Of a DNA stretch of 64,000 bases, positions 1-9,470 are shown one piece after another. Within the stretch, counting starts at the first letter, position 1. The number at the start of each line of letters is the position of its first letter. A program made the position numbers and the translations under genes. The notes below the pieces were generated by a model that saw only the letters and a program-made list of their open reading frames with translations, had not been told where the DNA came from and did not search any database. The stretch is from Nonomuraea candida (GTDB taxonomy: Bacteria; Actinomycetota; Actinomycetes; Streptosporangiales; Streptosporangiaceae), in contig NZ_JOAG01000019.1 of NCBI RefSeq assembly GCF_000725485.1, positions 62,001 through 126,000 of the forward strand, written 5' to 3'.

Positions 1-31
1 CGACAAGGCGGAGCGGCTGACCGCAGAGTGA
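1..31 (+). CDS. 3' end of an unidentified gene (partial)
   Basis: The first 31 bases read in one frame as DKAERLTAE followed by TGA at 29-31. A strong hairpin follows within 5 bases, as expected behind a real gene end. Too little is present to name the product. Confidence 0.4.
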   Translation, partial: DKAERLTAE

Positions 32-35
32 ACGG

Positions 36-71
36 GCTCCAGCTCCCCGGGCGCATCCGGGGAGCTGGAGC
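36..71 (+). terminator. intrinsic terminator hairpin
   Basis: A perfect 13-bp stem (GCTCCAGCTCCCC at 36-48 with its complement at 59-71) closes a 10-nt loop. It lies just behind the stop at 29-31. There is no T-run, as usual for high-GC actinomycetes. Confidence 0.7.
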
Positions 72-100
72 AGGGGGCTCCGGCGCGCGATCGATCCCCC

Positions 101-176
101 GGCCTCCCCTGCGTCACCCAGGCCTCCCCTGCGTGCGCGTCCTCCCCTGCGTGCGCGTCCTCTCCTGCGTGCGCGT
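101..176. repeat. tandem repeat of 18-20 bp downstream of the CGNR gene
   Basis: Four near-identical units share the core CCTCCCCTGCGTGCGCGT (units begin near 101, 121, 141 and 159). The array starts 17 bases beyond the stop of the minus-strand CGNR gene. It belongs to a wider pattern of tandem repeats at gene ends in this window. Confidence 0.8.
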
Positions 177-192
177 CCTCTCCGGCCGGCGA

Positions 193-765
193 TCAGTCGG
201 CCGATCTGCTTCTGGCCCTGAAGGCGGCCGTCTTGACGCGGTTCTGGCAGGCGGTGGAGCAGAACCTGCGGGTGCCGTTGCGGGAGACGTCCACGTAGAC
301 GCGGTCGCAGTGCGGCGCCGTGCAGACGCCGAGCCGGTCGCTGAACTCGCTGCCCAGCACGATCGCCAGCCCCGTCGCGCAGCTCGCCGCCCACTCCCCC
401 GCCACGGTGCCGCCCTTGCCGTGGAAGTGCAGGTGCCAGGGCTCGCCGTCGTGGCGTTCCAGCATCGGCCTGGCGCGCGTCTCCTCCAGCAGCGCATTGA
501 CCTGGATGGCCGCGCTGTCGATGTCGTTGCCGGCGAGCGCGGTGAAGACCGTGCGCAACCGGGCGGCGACCTCGGCCAGCTCGGCGCCCTCCGCCTCGGT
601 GATCTCCCGGTTGGCGGAGTAGACGGCGCGCACGGCCTCGGTGGCGGCGGCGCCGAGGTCCCGCGGCACGGAGAAGGCCCGCCCGCGCCGCTCGCCCGGG
701 GTCAGCTCGTTGACGAGGGACACCGTCACCCTGACCACCGCGTCCGTGTGACTGTTGAAGTTCAA
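193..765 (-). CDS. CGNR zinc-finger transcription regulator (ABATE domain)
   Basis: Probable DNA-binding regulator of the CGNR family. The first ~140 residues are the variable ABATE-type part. The last ~45 residues carry the zinc finger, with the pattern C-x4-C-x14-C-x3-C and the CQNRVK segment that stands for CGNR. The frame is open back to a TTG at 807, but I prefer the TTG at 765. It gives the usual start NFNSHTDAV, has AAGGTG upstream, and leaves 73 bases for divergent promoters with the methyltransferase. What it controls is unknown; the facing methyltransferase is the obvious candidate. Confidence 0.82.
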   Translation of the reverse strand: MNFNSHTDAVVRVTVSLVNELTPGERRGRAFSVPRDLGAAATEAVRAVYSANREITEAEGAELAEVAARLRTVFTALAGNDIDSAAIQVNALLEETRARPMLERHDGEPWHLHFHGKGGTVAGEWAASCATGLAIVLGSEFSDRLGVCTAPHCDRVYVDVSRNGTRRFCSTACQNRVKTAAFRARSRSAD

Positions 766-838
766 TTGACCGGTTACACCTTCATGTCGTAGTTTGTGAC
801 TGACCAAAGCTTAAATGACAGTCACAGGGGAGACGATC

Positions 839-1594
839 GTGCTCACTCACGATGCCGCACTGCGATGGATGGCGCGCTGGGACCGGCAGCAGGAGGGTTA
901 CCTGCCCGACCGCGAGACCCGGTTCACCGCCTTGATCGACGCCGTGGAGGCGCTGGGGCGGCCCGACCCCGTGGTGATCGACCTGGGCGCCGGCCCCGGG
1001 TCGTTGTCGGTCCGGCTGCTGGAGCGGCTGCCCGAGGCCACGGTGGTCTGCGTCGACGCCGACCCGCTGCTGATCGGGCTCGGGCGGGCGGCGTACCCGC
1101 AGCTCAGGTTCGTGTCGGCGGATCTGCGTACGAGCGGGTGGACGGAACTGCTCGGCCTGGACCGGCCGGCCGACGCGGCGGTCAGCACGACGGCGCTGCA
1201 CTGGATCTCCGAGCCCGACCTGAAGGCCATCTACGCGGAACTGGCGACCGTGCTGCGGCCCGGCGGCCTGCTGCTCAACGGCGACCACATGGACGTCGAC
1301 GACGTCACGCCCACGCTCTCGCGGCTGGAGCACGAGGTGCACCGGCTGGAGACCGAGCGGGTCTTCGCCGGGAACCGGCCGGAGGACTGGCAGACCTGGT
1401 GGGACGCGATCGCGGCCGACCCCGACCTCGCCGAGCTGAACACCGCCCGCTCGACCGCCGGCGCCGACCACCGCGGCTCGGAGTCGCACCTGCTGTCGCA
1501 CCACGTCGGAGCCCTGCGGGAGGCCGGCTTCACCGAGATCGGCACGCTGTGGCAGCGCGGGAACAACCGGCTGCTGTGCGCCGTGCGCGGCTGA
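839..1594 (+). CDS. class I SAM-dependent methyltransferase
   Basis: Predicted cytosolic methyltransferase of about 251 residues. The SAM-binding motif I is VIDLGAGPGSLS, followed by an acidic motif II (VVCVDADPLL) and a later LRPGGLLLNGDH strand typical of the Rossmann fold. The substrate cannot be told. The frame opens at ATG 815, but GTG 839 has AGGGGAG at 826-832 at proper spacing and is the likelier start. It is transcribed away from the CGNR regulator, so the two probably share a control region. A strong terminator follows. Confidence 0.85.
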   Translation: MLTHDAALRWMARWDRQQEGYLPDRETRFTALIDAVEALGRPDPVVIDLGAGPGSLSVRLLERLPEATVVCVDADPLLIGLGRAAYPQLRFVSADLRTSGWTELLGLDRPADAAVSTTALHWISEPDLKAIYAELATVLRPGGLLLNGDHMDVDDVTPTLSRLEHEVHRLETERVFAGNRPEDWQTWWDAIAADPDLAELNTARSTAGADHRGSESHLLSHHVGALREAGFTEIGTLWQRGNNRLLCAVRG

Positions 1595-1616
1595 GCCCGC
1601 TTGTTCGATGACGTCA

Positions 1617-1650
1617 GAGCGGCCCTTCTGTGCGTGCAGAAGGGCCGCTC
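1617..1650 (+). terminator. intrinsic terminator behind the methyltransferase
   Basis: A perfect 13-bp stem (GAGCGGCCCTTCT at 1617-1629 with AGAAGGGCCGCTC at 1638-1650) closes an 8-nt loop, 23 bases beyond the stop. The next 178 bases hold no gene I can support; they are relatively AT-rich and probably carry the promoter of the next gene. Confidence 0.85.
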
Positions 1651-1828
1651 GGTATATGGCGTTTGTACGCCGATCGAGGATGACACAAGATTACCCGCCC
1701 AGGGAGTACTTCGATTCTCCGGGTAGGGTTTTCTTACACCGAGACAATGAGCTGTATCACGTCATCGCAGGGCAGCGATACCGCGCCCTCCCGCACTTTC
1801 TTGCGTTTTCCGCACTCCTCGCCGCACG

Positions 1829-2317
1829 ATGCAGCGCATGAAGGAAATCATCGAGGAGCTGGCGCGGGTGCTCATCCCCGAGCCGGCCAAGGAGCCCGGC
1901 GAGGACACTCACGACTACGCGGAACGGGCCAAAAAGGCACGCGAGGCGCGCATGGCGCTGATCGGGGAGCTGACGATGGCGGCACAGGCGTCGCCGACGG
2001 AGGATCCGGTGCTGGCGCGGCTGGAGGAGCTGGCGGCGCAGCGGAAGGAAATACAACGGCAGGTGCGACTTATCACGACTTATGCGCGTGAATTCGTACG
2101 GCCGGAGCCGTACCGGCTGCGGGCTCTCGCCAGGGCGGCGGGGCTGTCGATCTCCACTATCCGCACTGCGTACGATATGGAGGATAAAATCCTGGTCGCC
2201 ACGCGAATAGGGAGAAAAGACACCAAGGACACCGTTCATCCGATTGTGGATGACCAGGGCTGGCGGCTCCCGGCCCGCCGCACCTCGGCCCCCGAGCCCG
2301 GCGGACCCCAGGAGTGA
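1829..2317 (+). CDS. hypothetical protein with helix-turn-helix-like C-terminal part
   Basis: A 162-residue soluble protein, charged and helical. Residues ~60-90 (LARLEELAAQRKEIQRQVRL) suggest a short coiled coil. Residues ~100-125 (LRALARAAGLSISTIRTAYD) look like a small HTH in which STIR would lie on the recognition helix. I do not recognise the family. A DNA-binding role is inferred only from that motif. A second ATG lies at 1838. It is followed on the same strand by another small unknown gene after 60 bases. Confidence 0.65.
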   Translation: MQRMKEIIEELARVLIPEPAKEPGEDTHDYAERAKKAREARMALIGELTMAAQASPTEDPVLARLEELAAQRKEIQRQVRLITTYAREFVRPEPYRLRALARAAGLSISTIRTAYDMEDKILVATRIGRKDTKDTVHPIVDDQGWRLPARRTSAPEPGGPQE

Positions 2318-2377
2318 GACCCCGCACCTCATGGCCCCGCCCTTCACGTCACCGGCGGGCGGCGGGACAATAGGGTC

Positions 2378-2656
2378 ATGCCGAGCTTCAAGCGGCTCAC
2401 GATAGAGGAAGCCAGAGCCCTCACCCGGACCGAGCTCCTCCCCCGGATCGAGGAGGAGCAGAAGTACTGGTATCACCGCATCCACAACTGTGAGATGCGG
2501 CCCGGGGACGAGAAGGCGTTCCGGACTTTCAACGACATCATGCACATCGCCGCCAGCCCCCAGCGCTCCCTGTCCGACACCGACGCCATCGACGAGGGCC
2601 GCCCGTTCGACCGCGACTACTGGACGAAGCCCCTCGGCGAACTGGGCGAACTCTAG
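2378..2656 (+). CDS. hypothetical 92-residue protein
   Basis: Small acidic soluble protein of unknown function, with a YWYHRIHNCEMRPGDEKAF segment in the middle. No Shine-Dalgarno is visible. ACAATA lies a few bases before the ATG, so a leaderless transcript is possible. The last codons (GELGEL, stop TAG) are the first, diverged copy of the tandem repeat that follows. The true end of the protein may therefore have been shaped by repeat expansion. Confidence 0.6.
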   Translation: MPSFKRLTIEEARALTRTELLPRIEEEQKYWYHRIHNCEMRPGDEKAFRTFNDIMHIAASPQRSLSDTDAIDEGRPFDRDYWTKPLGELGEL

Positions 2657-2657
2657 A

Positions 2658-2832
2658 GCCCGCCCCGCCCCCATCGGCGAGCTGGGCGAGCCCTGGAGCC
2701 CGCCCCGCCCCCATCGGCGAGCTGGGCGAGCCCTGGAGCCCGCCCCGCCCCGCATCGGCGAGCTGGGCGAGCCCTGGAGCCCGCCCCGCCCCGCATCGGC
2801 GAGCTGGGCGAGCCCTGGAGCCCGCCCCGCAC
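2658..2832. repeat. tandem repeat, four 40/41-bp units
   Basis: Units at 2658-2697, 2698-2737, 2738-2778 and 2779-2819 are almost identical, with a partial fifth unit after them. The last ~20 bases of the preceding gene match the end of the unit, so the array grew out of the gene's 3' end. The gene's TAG lies where later copies have TGG. Confidence 0.93.
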
Positions 2833-2889
2833 GCTGCGCACCGCACCGTCCCGGGCCCGGCCGTTGGCCGCCGCCGGCCGGGCGTTCCG

Positions 2890-3852
<963 letters not shown>

Positions 3853-3925
3853 GGGTCTTCCTTGGCTCGTCGGGTACGCCGGGCCGTCTCCACCCGGCCG
3901 CAGCCGAAGCTACCCAACGGGGTGT

Positions 3926-3965
3926 AGTAACTTGCAAGGGAGACTGCTATCTTTTGGAAAGTAAT
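3926..3965. promoter_or_regulatory. candidate HxlR operator in the divergent promoter
   Basis: Two palindromic half-sites, AGTAACTTGCAAGG (3926-3939) and TATCTTTTGGAAAGTAAT (3948-3965), lie in an AT-rich patch between the oxidoreductase and HxlR genes. Both have the CTT-n-AAG symmetry I associate with HxlR-family sites. Binding is inferred. Confidence 0.5.
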
Positions 3966-3990
3966 ATCCACTTGGGGAAGGACGCAGGCC

Positions 3991-4359
3991 ATGGCGACCA
4001 CCTGCCGTTCCGGCCTGCACGACCGGCACGACGTCTATGCCGCGCAGTGCCCGTGCAGAGACGTCCTCGACCTGCTGGCCAACAAGTGGTCGGCGCTGGC
4101 CGTGGGCGCGCTGGAGGAGGGGCCGCAACGGTTCGGCGCGCTGCAGCGGCGGCTGGAGGGCGTGAGCCCCAAGGTGCTCACGCAGACGCTGCGCCGCCTG
4201 GAGGAGCACGGGTTCGTCGACCGTACGATCTATCCGGCGGTTCCGCTGCACGTCGAATACTCGCTCACCGAGCTGGGCCGCGGCGTCGCCGGCCCGCTGT
4301 CGGCCCTGCGCTCCTGGGTGGAGGAGCACCTCGACCAGATCCACTCCGCCCGCGCCTGA
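3991..4359 (+). CDS. HxlR-family winged-helix transcription regulator
   Basis: A 122-residue single-domain HxlR/DUF24 regulator. The N-terminal CPCRDVLDLLANKWS segment carries the cysteine often used for redox or electrophile sensing in this family. The winged helix follows (RFGALQRRLEGVSPKVLTQT, then LRRLEEHGFVDR) and it ends with a dimer helix. Spacing and divergence suggest it controls the oxidoreductase and itself. Its stop codon lies inside the first unit of a tandem repeat. Confidence 0.9.
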   Translation: MATTCRSGLHDRHDVYAAQCPCRDVLDLLANKWSALAVGALEEGPQRFGALQRRLEGVSPKVLTQTLRRLEEHGFVDRTIYPAVPLHVEYSLTELGRGVAGPLSALRSWVEEHLDQIHSARA

Positions 4360-4454
4360 CCTCTCCTCGCGCCCGGCCTCTCCTCGCGCCTGACCTCTCC
4401 TCGCGCGCCCGGCCTCTCCTCGCGCGCCCGGTCCCACCTCGCGTGCCCGGCCCC
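4352..4454. repeat. 17/19-bp tandem repeat spanning the HxlR stop codon
   Basis: Units at 4352-4368, 4369-4385, 4386-4404, 4405-4423 and 4424-4442 share GCGCC-TGACC/CGGCC-TCTCCTC. The TGA of the gene (4357-4359) is in the first unit and is repeated in the third. Confidence 0.9.
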
Positions 4455-4507
4455 GTTCGCGGCTGATCGACGCCCCGGCCGGCGCCGGCCGTGAGAGGAT
4501 CGGCGGC

Positions 4508-4972
4508 GTGCCGCAAGACGTCCGACGCCTGCTCATCGTGCACCACACCGCCTCCCCGACGCTGCGGGAGCTCTTCGAGGCGGTGCGCCGGGGCGCGGCC
4601 ACCGACGAGGTCGAGGGCGTGGAGGTGGTCACCCGCGCCGCGCTGCGCGCCACCGTCACCGACGTGTTCGAGGCCGACGGCGTCATCCTGGGCACCCCGG
4701 CCAACATCGGCTACATGAGCGGGGCGCTCAAGCACTTCTTCGACACCGTCTACTACCCGTGCCTGGAGGAGACCCGGCGCCTGCCGTACGGGCTGTACGT
4801 GCACGGCAACAACGACACCACCGGAGCCGTGCGCGCGGTGGAGTCGATCGCGGGCGCCCTGGAGTGGGAGCGCGTCCAGCGGCCGGTGACGGTGACGGGC
4901 GCGCCGCGCAAGGAGGACCTGGATGCCTGCTGGGAACTCGGCGCGACCCTCGCCGCCACGCTCAGCCCTTAG
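4508..4972 (+). CDS. flavodoxin-like NAD(P)H-dependent oxidoreductase
   Basis: A 154-residue flavodoxin-fold protein starting at GTG. It opens with LLIVHHTASPT, where the FMN phosphate loop should be, and has the conserved GVILGTPANIGYMSGALKHFFD segment of NAD(P)H reductases. A second flavin-contact loop is likely at YVHGNNDTTGAV. The electron acceptor is unknown. It converges on the P450 gene 52 bases further on, so a redox partnership is possible but not shown by the layout. Confidence 0.75.
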   Translation: MPQDVRRLLIVHHTASPTLRELFEAVRRGAATDEVEGVEVVTRAALRATVTDVFEADGVILGTPANIGYMSGALKHFFDTVYYPCLEETRRLPYGLYVHGNNDTTGAVRAVESIAGALEWERVQRPVTVTGAPRKEDLDACWELGATLAATLSP

Positions 4973-5024
4973 TGAAACCCGGCTTTGACCACGGAGCCCC
5001 GCCGAACCAGCCGAGCCCGAGCCG

Positions 5025-6239
5025 TCAACCGGCTTTGACGAGCAGCCGCAGGGGGCGGTAGGCGAAGGCGTCGTCGTTCCACCACACCGTCGCCAGGTCC
5101 TCCTGCGCCCGCAGCCCCGGCAACCGGGTCACCAGCGCGCGGAACGCCTCCTGCAGCTCCACCCGGGCCAGGTTCGCGCCCAGGCAGTAGTGCGGGCCGT
5201 GCCCGAAGGTCAGGTGCGAGACGGGCGGGTCACCGGCGAACCGGTGCACGTCGAAGCGCATCGGCTCCTCGAACACCGCCGGGTCGTGGTTGGCGGCCGT
5301 GAGGCTGGGCAGCACGACCGTGCCCGCCGGGATCGTGCCGCCGGACACCTCGACCTCCTCGGTGATCCGGCGCAACATGCCCTGCGCCCCCGGCCCCTCG
5401 TACCTCAGGAGCTCCTCCACCGCCGGCTCCACCAGCTCCGGGCGCGCGACGATCTCCGCGTACTGGCCGGGGTGGCACAGCAGCCGGAACGTGCCCCGGA
5501 TGATCTGCGTGGCGGTGGTCTCGATCCCGGCGAGGATCAGGGTGAAGACCATGTTCGTCAGCTCGTCCTCGCTGAGCCCGCCGCCCTCGTCGCGCGCCTC
5601 GATGAGCAGGTCGATCAGGTCCTCGCCCGGCTCGGCGCGGTGCCGGGCGATCAGCTCGGCGGCGTAGGCCATGAAGGCGGTGTACGCCTCGGCCCTGGCC
5701 TCCGCGCTGGCGTCGGAGGTGGACAGGAACATCCCGGTCCACCTGCTGAACTGGTCGTATCCGTCCATCGGCACGCCGAGCAGCTCGCACATCACCCGCG
5801 CGGGCAGCGGCATCGCGTACGCCGCGGCCAGGTCGAACTCCGGGCCGGCCGCGTCGAGCAGCTCGTGGGCGATGGCGGCGACGCGCGGGCGCCAGCGTTC
5901 GACCTGCCTGGGGGTGAACGTGCCGTGCAGGATGCGGCGGTAACGGGTGTGCTCGGGCGGGTCCTGGTTGTTCAGCGCCGCCGGGTCGTCGTCCAGCGCC
6001 CTGCCGCTGACCATCCTGGGCAGGCCGGGCTCGCGCAGGTTGCGGCTGGCGGCGGGAGAGGCGAGCAGGCCGCGGACGTCGGCGTACCGGACGATCAGGG
6101 GGACGCGGTCGCCGCTGGGCATGGTGGCCGGCTCCATCGGAGCCTCGGCCAGCCTGCGGGCCAGCTCGGGTGAGGGGGTGCCGTACGGGCCCGGGGGAAG
6201 GTCGGGCCAGGCCGAGGTGGTGCCGGACTGTTCTGTCAT
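5025..6239 (-). CDS. cytochrome P450
   Basis: Soluble bacterial class I P450 of 404 residues. The heme loop FGHGPHYCLGANLAR puts the iron ligand at Cys352. The I-helix oxygen-activation motif is AGIETT (237-242), with Glu where many P450s have Asp, a known bacterial variant. The K-helix ExxR is E276-R279. The N-terminal PEHTRYRRI segment is also typical. AGGAGG lies at good distance before ATG 6239. No ferredoxin gene is adjacent and the substrate is unknown. A CYP107/105-like hydroxylase is a reasonable guess. Confidence 0.95.
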   Translation of the reverse strand: MTEQSGTTSAWPDLPPGPYGTPSPELARRLAEAPMEPATMPSGDRVPLIVRYADVRGLLASPAASRNLREPGLPRMVSGRALDDDPAALNNQDPPEHTRYRRILHGTFTPRQVERWRPRVAAIAHELLDAAGPEFDLAAAYAMPLPARVMCELLGVPMDGYDQFSRWTGMFLSTSDASAEARAEAYTAFMAYAAELIARHRAEPGEDLIDLLIEARDEGGGLSEDELTNMVFTLILAGIETTATQIIRGTFRLLCHPGQYAEIVARPELVEPAVEELLRYEGPGAQGMLRRITEEVEVSGGTIPAGTVVLPSLTAANHDPAVFEEPMRFDVHRFAGDPPVSHLTFGHGPHYCLGANLARVELQEAFRALVTRLPGLRAQEDLATVWWNDDAFAYRPLRLLVKAG

Positions 6240-6345
6240 AACGGCCTCCTCGCTGGAACGTACGGAACGCGTCGCCGGCGGTCAAGGCGGGAACCCGCGA
6301 AAAGATGACAGAGGTTGTCGGGTATCACCCCTACGGTCATGAGCC

Positions 6346-7263
6346 ATGAGCAACAAGTCACTGAAGGGCAAGGTCGCGCTGGTCGCCGGGGGCACCCGCG
6401 GCGCGGGGCGCGGCGTGGCGGTGGAGCTGGGCGCGGCCGGCGCGACCGTGTACGTGACCGGCCGCACCACCCGCGAGAGCCGGTCGGAGTACGACCGTCC
6501 CGAGACCATCGAGGAGACCGCCGAGCTGGTGACCGCCGCCGGCGGCGAAGGCGTCCCCGTCCGGGTCGACCACCTGGAACGCGAGCAGGTCAAGGCCCTC
6601 GTCGACCGGATCAGGCAGGACCACGGCCGCCTGGACGTGCTGGTCAACGACATCTGGGGCGGCGAGCACCTGGCCGAGTGGGACACCCCGCTGTGGCGGC
6701 ACGACCTCGACCGCGGGCTGCGCCTGCTCCGGCTGGCGATCGACACGCACGTCATCACCAGCCACTACGCGCTGCCCCTGCTGATCGAACGCCCCGGCGG
6801 CCTGGTCGTGGAGATGACCGACGGCACCAAGGAGTACAACGACCACAACTACCGCGTCTCGTTCTTCTACGACCAGGCCAAGAGCGCCGTGATCAGGCTC
6901 GGCTTCGCCCAGGCGCACGAGCTGCGGGCGCACGGCTGCGCGGCGGTGACGCTGACCCCCGGCTGGCTCAGGTCGGAGCTGATGCTCGACCTGTTCGAGG
7001 TGAAGGAGGACAACTGGCGCGACGCCACCGCCCGCGAGCCGCACTTCGTCATCTCCGAGTCACCGCGCTACGTCGGCCGCGCGGTCGCCGCCCTGGCCGC
7101 CGACCCGGAGGTGATGCGGTGGAGCGGGCAGTCGCTGTCGAGCGGGCAACTGGCCCGCGAGTACGGCTTCACCGACGTGGACGGCTCCCAGCCGGACTGC
7201 TGGCGCTACGTCGTCGAGGTCCAGGACCCGGGCAAGCCCGCCGACGCCACCGGCTACCGCTGA
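6346..7263 (+). CDS. SDR-family NAD(P)-dependent oxidoreductase
   Basis: A 305-residue short-chain dehydrogenase. The cofactor loop is GGTRGAGRG near residue 15, the sugar-binding TGRTTRES that follows suits NADP, and NDIWGG stands for NNAG. The catalytic Tyr and Lys are in FYDQAKSA, near residue 180. The long insert and C-terminal extension resemble the SDR subgroup often annotated only as SDR oxidoreductase. It is divergent from the P450 with 106 bases between starts, so co-control is plausible. Confidence 0.9.
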   Translation: MSNKSLKGKVALVAGGTRGAGRGVAVELGAAGATVYVTGRTTRESRSEYDRPETIEETAELVTAAGGEGVPVRVDHLEREQVKALVDRIRQDHGRLDVLVNDIWGGEHLAEWDTPLWRHDLDRGLRLLRLAIDTHVITSHYALPLLIERPGGLVVEMTDGTKEYNDHNYRVSFFYDQAKSAVIRLGFAQAHELRAHGCAAVTLTPGWLRSELMLDLFEVKEDNWRDATAREPHFVISESPRYVGRAVAALAADPEVMRWSGQSLSSGQLAREYGFTDVDGSQPDCWRYVVEVQDPGKPADATGYR

Positions 7264-7275
7264 CCCACCCGGGCG

Positions 7276-7343
7276 CGCCCAGCCATGGGACGCCCAGCCA
7301 TGGGGCGCCCAGCCATGGGGCGCCCAGCCATGGGGCGCCCAGC
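7276..7343. repeat. 15-bp tandem repeat, 4.5 copies
   Basis: CGCCCAGCCATGGGG repeats at 7276, 7291, 7306 and 7321, with a half copy at 7336. It sits between the converging SDR and maltokinase-cap genes. Read on the plus strand it would encode GRPAM five-residue repeats, but no gene frame supports that. Confidence 0.93.
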
Positions 7344-7357
7344 GCCCCGGGCGACTC

Positions 7358-8020
7358 TCAGGCGCGAGAGCCGGTGTGGAGGGTCACGAACAGCCCTCGC
7401 ACCCGGGTCCCGTCCGGCAGTTGCCAGGCGCCGGCGACGTGCCCGGCCGCGTCCGCCGGCTGGAGGGGCTCGCCGTCCGCGACGGGGCGCAGCACCCGCC
7501 GCACGCGCAGGGTAGCGCCCTGCGGGGCGGTCAGCTCGGTGCCCTCGTGGTCGTCCGTGGCGGCGGTGAACTCCGTACCGGCGAGGCCGTCAGCGGCGCA
7601 GGACCGCGTGATCTCCCGGTCGGGGGTGTCGCTGAGGCTCTGGTGCTGAGCCTGAACCCGCCCCTCGACCAGGCCCGCCAGCTGTGCGACCAGCACCGGG
7701 TCGTGGCAGCCGTCGTAGATCCAGCGCGGCCCCAGCACCCCGTGCTCCATGGTGCCGACGAGAGCGTGCTCCGCCCCGTCCAGCGGTGCGCCGCGATAGG
7801 TGAGCGGCACCAGGTAGGTGACCGGCTGATCGGCGGAGGTGTCGCCGACCACCATGAACTCGATCCCGACCTCCCCTTCCGGATCGTCCAGCCGGAAACC
7901 CCCGCCCTTGACCAGCTCCGGCCCGTCCGGACCACCGGAGTACCACGGCCGGGAGGGCAGCCAGGAGGTGAGCAGCTCGAGTTTGGTCGGCTTGACGACA
8001 GTGTTGTGGATGACGGCCAT
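7358..8020 (-). CDS. maltokinase N-terminal cap-like domain protein
   Basis: A protein of about 220 residues with the start MAVIHNTVVKPTKLELLTSWLPS and later QPWY/RPWY and EFMVV elements. I associate these with the stand-alone form of the maltokinase N-terminal cap domain. No kinase domain follows, so a catalytic role is doubtful. The frame opens earlier, but ATG 8020 matches the family start. It converges on the SDR gene, and the tandem repeat lies between the two ends. Confidence 0.75.
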   Translation of the reverse strand: MAVIHNTVVKPTKLELLTSWLPSRPWYSGGPDGPELVKGGGFRLDDPEGEVGIEFMVVGDTSADQPVTYLVPLTYRGAPLDGAEHALVGTMEHGVLGPRWIYDGCHDPVLVAQLAGLVEGRVQAQHQSLSDTPDREITRSCAADGLAGTEFTAATDDHEGTELTAPQGATLRVRRVLRPVADGEPLQPADAAGHVAGAWQLPDGTRVRGLFVTLHTGSRA

Positions 8021-8115
8021 GCCAGCGTTCTCTTCCGTTACGCGAAGTACGACCTCCGCATCCTCCCACCCGCCCGCCCGCCCCTCTCCGGTCGCCCTGC
8101 CCATAGGCTCCTGGC

Positions 8116-8484
8116 ATGGCCGACCAGCGAACAGACCCTGTGGCAGCAGCCGTGGCCGGAGAGCTCCGGCTGCTCGACCCGGAGGTGAGGTCGTCGGCGG
8201 AGCTCATGGCCGGGCTCCTGCATCCGGAGTTCAGGGAGATCGGCGCCTCGGGCCGGCTCTGGAGCCGTTCGGAGATCATCGCCGACCTCGTCGAGTCCTC
8301 CCGGCCGTCGGACGAGCCCATCGGCGCGAGCGACCTGGCGGGCCTCCTCCTCACGCCCGACGTGGTGCACCTGACCTACGTCTCCGACAGCGGCGGCCGG
8401 CGCGCTCGCCGCAGCTCGATCTGGGTGCGTACGGAGGCGGGCTGGCGCCTGTACTTCCACCAGGGAACCCCGAGCACAGACTGA
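8116..8484 (+). CDS. DUF4440 / NTF2-like protein
   Basis: A 122-residue protein with the small NTF2-like cone fold implied by AELMAGLLHPEFREIGASGRLWSR, then HLTYVSDSGG and a final WVRTEAGWRLYFHQ strand. This pattern is typical of the DUF4440/SnoaL superfamily. Members include ketosteroid isomerase-like enzymes and binding proteins, and no catalytic residues can be assigned. It is divergent from the previous gene and 69 bases before peptidase E. Confidence 0.8.
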   Translation: MADQRTDPVAAAVAGELRLLDPEVRSSAELMAGLLHPEFREIGASGRLWSRSEIIADLVESSRPSDEPIGASDLAGLLLTPDVVHLTYVSDSGGRRARRSSIWVRTEAGWRLYFHQGTPSTD

Positions 8485-8553
8485 TCCGAGGTGGAGGAGA
8501 GGGGGCGAAGGGCGCGTTGCGCGCGGCCCCTTCCAGGGGGAGGATGCGGGTTC

Positions 8554-9282
8554 ATGATCAGAGAACCGCAGATCCTGGCCTGCTCCGGAGTGTTGTACCC
8601 GCCCGAGGGGTTCCGGCACGTCGGCGTCCAGATCTGGCAGGCGATGCGACTGGCCGGGGCGCGCAGGCCGCGCGTGTGCCTGATCCCGACGGCGGTGGGC
8701 GACTCCCGGGAGTACATCGACGGCTGGCGCGCCATCGCCGCGTCGTTCGGTGACGTGGACGTGTCCCATCTCCAGCTGTTCACGCAGCCGAACGTGCCCG
8801 ACGTACGGGCGCACCTCCTCGCCCAGGACGTGATCTTCGTGTCCGGGGGCAGCGTGGTGAACCTGCTGGCGGTCTGGCGCGCGCACCGCCTCGACGAGAT
8901 CCTGCGGGAGTGCTGGGAGAAGGGCGTGGTGCTGGCCGGCCAGAGCGCGGGCAGCCTGTGCTGGCACGAAGGCGGGGTGACCGACTCCTTCGGTGACAGC
9001 CTCGACGCCCTGAACGACGGCCTGGGATTCCTGCCGTACAGCAACGGCGTCCACGACGACCTGGCCGACCAGCCCCGCCGTACCCGCTTCCGCGAGTTCG
9101 TGGCGAGCGGCGCCCTGCCGGCGGGCCACGCCACCGAGGACGGCGTCGCCCTCCACTATGTGGGCACCGAGCTGCACGAGGCCGTGAGCGTCCTCCCCGA
9201 CCGCAACGCCTGGTCCGTCGCGCCCGACGGCACCGGCGGCCACGACGAGAAGCCCCTCCCGGCCCGCTACTGGGTCCCCTGA
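8554..9282 (+). CDS. peptidase E-like serine peptidase (family S51)
   Basis: A 242-residue class I amidotransferase-fold serine peptidase, related to aspartyl dipeptidase (peptidase E) and cyanophycinase. The nucleophile elbow is AGQSAGS with Ser131 likely catalytic, and IFVSGGSVVNLL precedes it. The frame opens at 8491, but ATG 8554 has AGGGGGAGG 10 bases upstream and gives the expected start. Peptidase E cleaves Asp-X dipeptides. Substrate range here is inferred from the family only. Confidence 0.86.
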   Translation: MIREPQILACSGVLYPPEGFRHVGVQIWQAMRLAGARRPRVCLIPTAVGDSREYIDGWRAIAASFGDVDVSHLQLFTQPNVPDVRAHLLAQDVIFVSGGSVVNLLAVWRAHRLDEILRECWEKGVVLAGQSAGSLCWHEGGVTDSFGDSLDALNDGLGFLPYSNGVHDDLADQPRRTRFREFVASGALPAGHATEDGVALHYVGTELHEAVSVLPDRNAWSVAPDGTGGHDEKPLPARYWVP

Positions 9283-9470
9283 CAGGCCACCCCACCCCAT
9301 TCACGACCTGATCAAGCACACTCCAGGACGGGGACCGCTCCTCAACGGCGACAAGCGCATCCACGATCGGCGGGATGCCCGCCTGGTCCGTGGAGCGCGT
9401 TCCCCATCCCAGGATCATCAGCCGAAGCCCCCGAAGACGCCATCTCCAACGCTGCGACGCCTGGATACTG

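Noticed and set aside
1608..1841. A 77-residue ORF behind the methyltransferase
   Set aside because: It begins inside the terminator hairpin, has no ribosome site and overlaps the next gene's start.
5025..6239. Glu in the P450 I-helix (AGIETT) as a loss of function
   Set aside because: AG-x-ET is a common working variant in bacterial P450s.
7276..7343. Short regular repeats resembling a CRISPR array
   Set aside because: Units are 15 bp with no spacers, and the other arrays are likewise spacerless. No cas gene is present.
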